A stretch of DNA of 64,000 bases from the NCBI RefSeq assembly GCF_005765165.1, contig NZ_VCIW01000006.1, positions 247,895 through 311,894 of the forward strand, given 5' to 3'. The first letter of the stretch is position 1; each line of letters begins with the position of its first letter. Under the pieces are notes generated by a model that did no database searches, was not told the DNA's origin, and saw only the letters and a list, made by a program, of their open reading frames with translations. The position numbers were made by a program, and so were the translations under genes. Of the stretch, positions 54,878-61,266 are shown piece by piece. Source of the stretch: Paenibacillus antri. GTDB taxonomy: Bacteria; Bacillota; Bacilli; Paenibacillales; YIM-B00363.

Positions 54878-55456
54878 GAGAAGCATATAATAATGCTCGG
54901 AATATTGTTTTCCGTGCGCAAGCATGCCGAAATTCAATTCCGTAGCCCAGGTTTGAATCGTTTCCGCATGAATGCGATGGACGAGCGGAGGACCGATCCG
55001 GCCCTCCGCCTCGGGGTCGAATTCCGAGATGAAAAGCTTTATGGGCTTTGCGTGTGTGATATTTCGGAGGTTCTTCAGGATTTGAAAAGGGTGTTCCGCA
55101 TGATGAAGCACATCCGTAAGCATGACGACGTCGATGTCGTCGTTATCGACGTGTACTCGTTGTTCGGCATCGCCGATTCGGACGTCCACATGATGGATCG
55201 ATTGGTTTTGCAGCTCCGCGATGAGATACGCCGCCGCGTCCTCCGATTTTTCGATCGCGATGATTTTGCCTTGTTCGCCGACGACTTTCGCATAGTGTAC
55301 GGTAAAGACGCCCGGCCCGGGGCCGATATCCAACACCGTATCCCCGTTTTCGATACCCGCGGCTTCAATCCATTCATGAACCAACGGAAATCGAAGCAGC
55401 TGTCGGTTCTTTACCTTTTCCCACGAGGAGCCGCTTAAAGCTTTTCTAAATTCCAT
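54833..55456 (-). CDS. Class I SAM-dependent methyltransferase
   Basis: 207 residues. The SAM-binding loop VLDIGPGPGVFT is near residue 45, followed by IIAIEKSE (acidic ribose ligand) and VVMLTDVLHHAEHP. The ATG at 55456 was preferred to a GTG at 55465 because AGGTGA lies five bases upstream of it. It is the last gene of a three-gene minus unit led by a MarR regulator. The substrate is unknown; the neighbourhood suggests a resistance or detoxification role. Confidence 0.9.
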   Translation of the reverse strand: MEFRKALSGSSWEKVKNRQLLRFPLVHEWIEAAGIENGDTVLDIGPGPGVFTVHYAKVVGEQGKIIAIEKSEDAAAYLIAELQNQSIHHVDVRIGDAEQRVHVDNDDIDVVMLTDVLHHAEHPFQILKNLRNITHAKPIKLFISEFDPEAEGRIGPPLVHRIHAETIQTWATELNFGMLAHGKQYSEHYYMLLSIPAAQLREQAKDF

Positions 55457-55465
55457 CCCGATCAC

Positions 55466-55780
55466 CTACCATCCGAACGCGAGTAAGGTATACAAAACAA
55501 ATCCCAAAGAAACAAGAATCGAAATAACATTGATCGTAATCACGATCTTATTCGTACAGTGATGTTTGATCAGGCGATAGGCCGTGAAGACGACGATGAT
55601 CAGCGTCATGACGATCATCGACCTGCGCAGCCAAAGCATGTTTTGCATCGTTGACATTGTATTCGCGGCGTTGCCGAGTATGAATAAGACCGTCATATGG
55701 AGCCAATGGTGGGAGGAGGCGAGCGCGGAAAGCAGCATCGAAACGATCGGGGAAACGACGGGATGTTTGCTTTTGCTCAT
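55466..55780 (-). CDS. Small membrane protein of unknown function
   Basis: 104 residues with three to four hydrophobic segments (VSMLLSALASSHHWLHMTVLF ... IVMTLIIVVFTAYRLI ... VISILVSLGFVLYTLLAFGW). His residues cluster around 25-30. The ATG overlaps the MarR stop (ATGA) and its stop lies directly before the methyltransferase start region, so the three are surely one operon. No family is recognised. Confidence 0.8.
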   Translation of the reverse strand: MSKSKHPVVSPIVSMLLSALASSHHWLHMTVLFILGNAANTMSTMQNMLWLRRSMIVMTLIIVVFTAYRLIKHHCTNKIVITINVISILVSLGFVLYTLLAFGW

Positions 55781-56223
55781 TTCGATTCGCCTCTTTCTTT
55801 TCGCAAAGCGTCGTTGAGTAATTGGAACGCCTCAAGAATCTTTCCATGGTCCGGTTCCGAAATGTGCTGCAATACTTGCCGGTAAAACGACACGGATTGC
55901 TCCCGTACCTTATGGAGCGCATTGGTTCCTCTCGGGGTCAGCGATAGGAGCACTTCCCGTCGGTTCTCCTTGTTCGGTTCGCGGTTCAGAAAGCCTTCTT
56001 TCACTAATTGGTCGACTAGGCGGCTTACGGATGAACGTTCTAATTGCACTCTTTCCGTTACCTCCGTCAGCGTCAATTTGTCGTGCTCAAGTTCTTGGAG
56101 CGCGATCACCTGCGAAACGGATAGAGGGAAGCCGCAGGGCGTCACGTTCTGTTCGAGAAACCCGAATAATCGAATAAAGCGTTGGATGGATAAACGAAGT
56201 TGCAAAATGTCTTGCGTTTCCAT
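55777..56223 (-). CDS. MarR-family transcriptional regulator
   Basis: 148 residues, a winged-helix protein with KLTLTEVTERVQLERSSVSR, LVDQLVKEGFLNREPNKENR and EVLLSLTPRGTNALHKV. It is the first gene of the operon with the small membrane protein and the methyltransferase. A perfect palindrome just upstream at 56243-56271 is probably its own operator. GGAGAGTGA precedes the ATG on the minus strand. Confidence 0.94.
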   Translation of the reverse strand: METQDILQLRLSIQRFIRLFGFLEQNVTPCGFPLSVSQVIALQELEHDKLTLTEVTERVQLERSSVSRLVDQLVKEGFLNREPNKENRREVLLSLTPRGTNALHKVREQSVSFYRQVLQHISEPDHGKILEAFQLLNDALRKERGESK

Positions 56224-56242
56224 ATATTCACTCTCCTATAAC

Positions 56243-56271
56243 GTGTATCATACAACAGTTGTATGATACAC
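56243..56271. promoter_or_regulatory. MarR operator, perfect 29-bp palindrome
   Basis: GTGTATCATACAAC and GTTGTATGATACAC are exact reverse complements around one A. It lies 20 nt before the MarR start, where it overlaps the presumed promoter. Confidence 0.85.
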
Positions 56272-56321
56272 ACAATAGAGAAATGCAACTCGGTACAATC
56301 GTCGCAATTTCCTTAAGAGAT

Positions 56322-56375
56322 ACCTGACATGTAACGCTTTCTTTTCAGTCTACGGCCATGCTTCCGCGCTACATT
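56322..56375 (+). promoter_or_regulatory. Shared promoter element A, before the hybrid kinase
   Basis: Starts ACCTGACATGTAACGC, continues TTTCTTTTCAGT, and has -10 box TACATT at bases 49-54 of the element. No consensus -35 is seen. It contains a direct repeat with 13-nt period (CTGACAT, CTTTCTT). The same arrangement occurs at 60733 and 61179. Confidence 0.75.
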
Positions 56376-56406
56376 ATCGTTATAGCACGCTACGGGGCGC
56401 TGAGAT

Positions 56407-59400
56407 ATGATAAGGGAAACTGCAATAGACGATTTGAACGCCAATCGGATGCCGGACGGTGATGCGACTATGGATCGAAAACGACGAGTTCGGCTCGCGG
56501 TGTCGGCGATGCTGCTTCTTGTATTTATAGCCGCGTTCGTTCTGCCGTTCGTCGGCGCGCCGAGCGGCGCGGCTCAGCCTCGGGCGGTCGAAGGCGCGCT
56601 CGACCTAAGAGACTGGAGCTTCGAGCGGGACGGACCGATTCGATTGAACGGAAGCTGGGACTTCCGGTGGGACCGTCTGCTGACGGCTGAGGAATGGAAC
56701 TATGCCGACGCGGCGCGGCCGGATCGGTTCGCGGAAGTGCCCGGCGAGTGGACCCGCCTCGGGTTGCCGGGGCGAGGGGTTGCGACCTACCGGCTGAAGG
56801 TGCTGACGACAGGGGATACCGGCTCGCTCGGCATCCATATCCCGGCGATCGCGCCGGCGTATCGAATGATCGTCGACGGACGGGTCATCGCGGAAGCGGG
56901 GCATGTTTCGGCCGACCGATCGCAGACGAAGTCCGCGTATGTGCCGCAGACCGTTCGCTTCGAGCCCTCGAACCGAGACTTCGATCTCATCCTTCAGGTC
57001 GCCAACGAGCTTTATCCGCGGGGCGGCATCTGGTTCGGCTTGACGTTAGGCACCGAAAAGCAGATGCTGAACGGCATCGAACGGGACCGCATCATCGATA
57101 TGGCGGTATTCGGCGGCTGCGCGCTGCTCGGCTTGTATCAGATCGCCGTCTATTTGCTTCGACACAAGGAGCGCTCGACGCTCTATTTCGGCGTCTGCTG
57201 CTTGCTCGGGGCGATCCGCCAATGGGTCGTCGGCGGGATGTATATCGTCGACGTATTTCCGCAGACGGATATTCGGACGATCATTTTTCTGGAATATTTG
57301 ACGTATTACGGCGGGGTGACGATGGCGCTGCTGTTCGTGCGCCGACTGTACCCGAAAGAGTTCTCCGCTCGGTTCGGGAAGCTGCTCGTCTGGGTCGGCT
57401 GCGTCTTTCTCGGTACGATCGCCGCGTTCCCGGCCGAGCTGTACACGGGCTGGATCGTTTACTTCAAGGCGACGTCGGTGCTCGCCCTGCTTTATATTCT
57501 CTACGGCTTCGGTTTGGCGTATTGGAGAGGCCGCGGCGGCGCGCTGCTGCAGCTGTCCGGTTGGCTCGTCTTCGTCGCGACGGCCATTCACGACATCGCA
57601 TACAGCAACGGATACCTATTCTGGACCGATGTGCAGCTCGTACTGTACGGGTTCATTCTGCTCGTCTTCATCGAAGCGATGGAGCTCGCCCGGAGATTTT
57701 CGAATGCCTATCGAACGATCGAAACGATGACGGACGAATTGGTCGCCATGAACCGGCTCAAGGACGAGTTTCTGGCCAATACGTCGCATGAGCTGAAGAC
57801 GCCGCTGCACGGCATCATGAACTTGTCCATGGCGTTGTCGGAAGGGAAAGCCGGGCCGTTAAACGCGGAGCAGCGGGAGCAACTGGACGTCGTCGTGTCG
57901 GTCGCTCGCCGCATGTCCAACCTGATCAACGACATTCTCGACCTGTCTTTGCTGAAAAACAAGGGGATCCAGCTTCAGCTGAAGCCTGTCGATCTCCGCG
58001 CCGTTCTCTCGGCGCAGCAGGACATTTTCCGCCATTATATCGGGGAGAAGCCGGTCTCGCTTCGGCTGGAGTGGCCGGAATCGCTCCCCTCCGTGATAGC
58101 CGACGAAAGCCGGCTGATCCAGATCCTGTACAATCTGATCGGCAACGCCATCAAATTTACGCCCGAGGGGGAAGTGATCGTTACCGCCCGAAGAGACGGA
58201 AACCGGCTGCGCGTCTCGATCATCGATACCGGCATCGGCATTCCGGAGGAGAAGCTGGGGGTCATTTTCGAAGCGTTCGAAAAGGCGGGGGGGCCGGCAG
58301 CGAACGAATACGGCGGGGTCGGACTCGGGCTCGGCATCGCGAAACGGCTCGTCGAGCTGCATGGCGGACAGATCGAAGTCGCTTCGGAAGCGGGCAGCGG
58401 CTCGACCTTCACGTTTACGATCCCGGTCGCGCTCGCCGGCGGCGCGGAAGAGAGCGAGACGGTTCGGGCGGAGGGACGCTTCGCTCCGGCTCAAACCGAC
58501 GCGAAGCGCACCGGCAAGGAGATCGCCGCCGCCTCCGATCCGAACCCGGGCCGACGGAAGGCTGCGATATTGGCGGTCGACGACGACCCGGTCAACTTGC
58601 GGGTCGTGATGGCCGCATTGGCGGACGAGCCGTACGAAATCATGACCGCGAGCAGCGGCCGGGAAGCGTTGAGCGTCCTGGAGGGAGGCAGCGGGCACAT
58701 CGGCCTCGTCATTCTGGACGTCATGATGCCCGGTCTTACGGGATACGAAACTTGCCGGGAAATTCGCCGGAAGTTCGCGCTTGCGGAGCTGCCGGTGCTG
58801 TTGACGACGGTACGAAGAGAACCCGAGGATCTCATGCTCGGCTTCGAGGCCGGCGCGAACGACTTCGTGACGAAGCCGTTCCATCCTCATGAGCTGAAAG
58901 CGAGGGCTCGCTCGCTTCTGGAAATGAAACGCTCCGCCGAGGAGGCGGTCCGTTCGGAGTTGGCGTTTCTGCAGGCGCAAATCAAGCCCCATTTTCTATA
59001 TAACGCTTTGAATACGATCGTCTCGCTCTCCCTGGACGAACCGCAGACGACGCATGACCTGCTGCTTCATCTGAGCCGGTACCTCCGCGGCAGCTTCGAC
59101 TTTAAGAACAGGGAGGGGCTGGTGCCGCTGCGCAAGGAATTGGAGCTGACGGAGGCGTATTTGCAAATCGAACAAGCGCGGTTCGGCGATCGGCTGCGCA
59201 TTCGGTATGAAGTCGAGGAAGAGGCAAGCTTTCAAATTCCGCCGACGACGCTGCAGCCGCTGGTGGAAAATGCCGTAAGGCACGGAGCGACCCGCAACGA
59301 GGACGGCGGGACGGTGACGATCGCCGTCCGGATCCAAGAGGGAGAGGCCGTCGTCTCCGTCAGCGACGACGGACCGGGCATGCCGCTGCCGGCGCAGGCC

Positions 59401-59568
59401 GTCCTCTTGCAGGAACGCGAGGAAGCGGGAGGCGTCGGGCTGCGGAACATTCATCAGCGCCTGCTTCGGTTGTATGGGCGAGGGCTCGACGTCGAGAGCG
59501 CCGTCGGAGCGGGAACCGTCGTCTCGTTCCGCATTCCGTTGTACGCAGGGAAAGGAGGACGAGCATGA
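56407..59568 (+). CDS. 7TM-DISM hybrid histidine kinase with two kinase cores and a receiver
   Basis: 1,053 residues. TM helix near 28-50; extracytoplasmic 7TMR-DISM sensor (about 60-215, LDLRDWSFERDGPIRLNGSW); seven-helix region (about 231-430); HisKA with phospho-His H461 (TSHELKTPLHG); HATPase (about 550-670, NLIGNAIKFTPEG, GIGIPEEK); receiver (about 715-835) with D771; a second, LytS-type His-kinase with H862 (AQIKPHFLYNALNTI); and a second HATPase (about 945-1050, LVENAVRHG, DDGPGM). It probably relays an extracellular ligand signal to the regulator gene that overlaps its stop by four bases. Alternative ATG starts exist at 56449 and 56470; none has a strong ribosome-binding site. Confidence 0.9.
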   Translation: MIRETAIDDLNANRMPDGDATMDRKRRVRLAVSAMLLLVFIAAFVLPFVGAPSGAAQPRAVEGALDLRDWSFERDGPIRLNGSWDFRWDRLLTAEEWNYADAARPDRFAEVPGEWTRLGLPGRGVATYRLKVLTTGDTGSLGIHIPAIAPAYRMIVDGRVIAEAGHVSADRSQTKSAYVPQTVRFEPSNRDFDLILQVANELYPRGGIWFGLTLGTEKQMLNGIERDRIIDMAVFGGCALLGLYQIAVYLLRHKERSTLYFGVCCLLGAIRQWVVGGMYIVDVFPQTDIRTIIFLEYLTYYGGVTMALLFVRRLYPKEFSARFGKLLVWVGCVFLGTIAAFPAELYTGWIVYFKATSVLALLYILYGFGLAYWRGRGGALLQLSGWLVFVATAIHDIAYSNGYLFWTDVQLVLYGFILLVFIEAMELARRFSNAYRTIETMTDELVAMNRLKDEFLANTSHELKTPLHGIMNLSMALSEGKAGPLNAEQREQLDVVVSVARRMSNLINDILDLSLLKNKGIQLQLKPVDLRAVLSAQQDIFRHYIGEKPVSLRLEWPESLPSVIADESRLIQILYNLIGNAIKFTPEGEVIVTARRDGNRLRVSIIDTGIGIPEEKLGVIFEAFEKAGGPAANEYGGVGLGLGIAKRLVELHGGQIEVASEAGSGSTFTFTIPVALAGGAEESETVRAEGRFAPAQTDAKRTGKEIAAASDPNPGRRKAAILAVDDDPVNLRVVMAALADEPYEIMTASSGREALSVLEGGSGHIGLVILDVMMPGLTGYETCREIRRKFALAELPVLLTTVRREPEDLMLGFEAGANDFVTKPFHPHELKARARSLLEMKRSAEEAVRSELAFLQAQIKPHFLYNALNTIVSLSLDEPQTTHDLLLHLSRYLRGSFDFKNREGLVPLRKELELTEAYLQIEQARFGDRLRIRYEVEEEASFQIPPTTLQPLVENAVRHGATRNEDGGTVTIAVRIQEGEAVVSVSDDGPGMPLPAQAVLLQEREEAGGVGLRNIHQRLLRLYGRGLDVESAVGAGTVVSFRIPLYAGKGGRA

Positions 59569-60704
59569 TTCGCGTCATCGCCGTCGACGACGAGAAGCCC
59601 GCTTTGCGTAGATTAGGCAAGCTGCTGGAAGCGTTCGACCGCGTCGAGGTGTGCGGTTTGTACGACAGCCCTAAGAAGTTTCTGGAGTTCGCCCTCACGT
59701 CGCCGGAGTCGTTCGATCTGGCGCTGCTAGACATGGAGATGCCGGGACTTCACGGATTGGAGTTGGCCCGTCGGCTTCGAGGCATCCGTCCGGAAGTGAA
59801 TATTGTTTTTATAACCGCGTACGAGGAATTCGCCCGCGACGCCTTCGACGTCGAGGCGCTCGATTACTTACTGAAGCCGATGACGGAGGAGCATCTGGCC
59901 CGAACGCTGAGCCGCTGCGAGAAGCGTATCGGCCATTCGGGTGCGGCCGAGGCGGCCGGCGCGCGCAGCGTGTCCGTCCGCAGCTTCGGACCTTTCTCCG
60001 TTATAACCGGGCAGGATGCGCCGATCCGGTTCCGCAATTCGAAGAGCAGGGAGCTGCTCGCTTACTTGCATGAACATGGGGGCAAACCGGTCGGCAAAGC
60101 CAGCATTATGGAGGAGCTGTGGCCCGGCGGCGACGAAGAGCGGTCGCAGGTCAATCTGCACACGACGGTGTATCAGTTGCGGAAGGATCTAGAGGCATTC
60201 GGGCTCGTCGACGTCATCGAACAAGCGAAGACGGCGGGCGGCAGCTACGGGCTTCGCTGGCCCGGCCCGATCGACGACGACGCGGCCGAGTTCGAGCTCG
60301 CCTTCCGGGAGTATCGGCGGACCTCGTCCCTGACGCCGGTGCTGCGGGCGATCCGGCTGTACGGCGACGGCTACTTGGCCGGCAGCGGCTACGGCTGGGC
60401 GGCCCCCCGCCAAGCGGAGCTGGAGATGAAATTTTCGGAATTGCTGGAGGCCATGATCGATGCTTACGTCCGATCGGGCAGGTACGACATCGCCCTCGGT
60501 CCGATGCAGAAGGCGGTTCGGCTGCAGCCGCTGGAGGAGCGGCTTCATGCGAAGATGATCGCGCTCCTGCTGCTTATGGGAAGGGAAGAAGACGCGAAGC
60601 GTTACGATGCGATGATCCAGGATCTGCTTGAGGAGAGGGAGTCCGACGAACCGTCCGTCTTGGACTTCTCCCGACTGTCCGCGAACCCTGCCTCTTATTT
60701 TTGA
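59565..60704 (+). CDS. Response regulator with winged-helix and BTAD (SARP-like) output domain
   Basis: 379 residues. Receiver (1 to about 120) with acidic pair D8-D9 and phospho-acceptor D56 (LLDMEMPG), T/K switch residues in FITAYEE and YLLKPMT. Winged helix of OmpR/SARP type (about 135-230: SKSRELLAYLHEHGGKPV, VNLHTTVYQLRKDLE). Bacterial transcriptional activation domain (about 240-375). It overlaps the kinase gene by ATGA and is its obvious partner. The nearby repeated promoter elements with direct repeats are the best candidates for its binding sites. This regulator type is common in Paenibacillus relatives. Confidence 0.93.
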   Translation: MIRVIAVDDEKPALRRLGKLLEAFDRVEVCGLYDSPKKFLEFALTSPESFDLALLDMEMPGLHGLELARRLRGIRPEVNIVFITAYEEFARDAFDVEALDYLLKPMTEEHLARTLSRCEKRIGHSGAAEAAGARSVSVRSFGPFSVITGQDAPIRFRNSKSRELLAYLHEHGGKPVGKASIMEELWPGGDEERSQVNLHTTVYQLRKDLEAFGLVDVIEQAKTAGGSYGLRWPGPIDDDAAEFELAFREYRRTSSLTPVLRAIRLYGDGYLAGSGYGWAAPRQAELEMKFSELLEAMIDAYVRSGRYDIALGPMQKAVRLQPLEERLHAKMIALLLLMGREEDAKRYDAMIQDLLEERESDEPSVLDFSRLSANPASYF

Positions 60705-60732
60705 TCCGTCCTCGCTAAGCAAAGCCGACCGA

Positions 60733-60786
60733 ACCTGACATGGAGCGCTTTCTTTTCATTTTGCGGCGAGTTTCCTCCTGTATGCT
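60733..60786 (+). promoter_or_regulatory. Shared promoter element B, before the small membrane protein
   Basis: Starts ACCTGACATGGAGCGC, continues TTTCTTTTCATT, with -10 box TATGCT at positions 49-54, exactly as in element A. Direct repeat CTGACAT / CTTTCTT with 13-nt period. Confidence 0.75.
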
Positions 60787-60843
60787 CTAGAAGAGTCTAC
60801 AGGAGGCTAAAGAAGCTGATAAATACGAAGGGGAATCGATCCG

Positions 60844-61125
60844 ATGAAAGCTTTTTTCATTTCCAGCCAGATTTTGTACGTCTTGTGTTTGGCTCCCTGG
60901 TTTTTGATATGGGGAATCTCGTTTATGGGCTTCGACAGCGGCTTCAGCTGGTTCGCCGTCGCGCTGACGGGAGGCATTGGGTTGTACCCGATCGCGGTCA
61001 TCGTCTGTTCGATCCTGGCCTGGAGGAATCGAATCAAGCGCAAACGCGCCGCCGTCATTTTCAATCTGGTTCCGATGCTTTGGATCGCCCTCGTCGTGGT
61101 TCCGGTCGTGGCGATCAATCTGTAA
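60844..61125 (+). CDS. Small membrane protein under the shared promoter element
   Basis: 93 residues with three hydrophobic segments (FISSQILYVLCLAPWFLIWG, WFAVALTGGIGLYPIAVIVC, AVIFNLVPMLWIALVVVPVV) and a basic loop RNRIKRKRA between the second and third. No family recognised. GAAGGGGA precedes the ATG. It lies between the two-component pair and the large surface protein and has the same promoter element, so it may belong to that system as an accessory membrane part. Confidence 0.75.
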   Translation: MKAFFISSQILYVLCLAPWFLIWGISFMGFDSGFSWFAVALTGGIGLYPIAVIVCSILAWRNRIKRKRAAVIFNLVPMLWIALVVVPVVAINL

Positions 61126-61129
61126 GGAA

Positions 61130-61163
61130 GGGCTCCGTCTCGGCTGAGGCGGGCTCTTTTTTT
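61130..61163 (+). terminator. Terminator of the small membrane protein gene
   Basis: CCGTCTC and GAGGCGG pair around GGCT, followed by GCTCTTTTTTT. Confidence 0.82.
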
Positions 61164-61178
61164 ACGAAAAATCGGATA

Positions 61179-61232
61179 ACCTTACATGAAGCGCTTACAT
61201 TTCAGTGTGCGGTCATAGGGGTTTGTTACGAT
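61179..61232 (+). promoter_or_regulatory. Shared promoter element C, before the large surface protein
   Basis: Starts ACCTTACATGAAGCGC, continues TTACATTTCAGT, with -10 box TACGAT at positions 49-54. The direct repeat is perfect here: CTTACAT twice with 13-nt period. It resembles a cre site in part (TGAAGCGCTTACA), but the match to A and B is longer. Confidence 0.75.
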
Positions 61233-61266
61233 CGACAAGATCAATAGGTTTAGTAACGGAGGGACA

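Noticed and set aside
61179..61200. Catabolite-responsive (cre) site before the surface protein
   Set aside because: TGAAGCGCTTACA resembles a cre, but the alignment with the elements at 56322 and 60733 extends much further and those copies match cre poorly.
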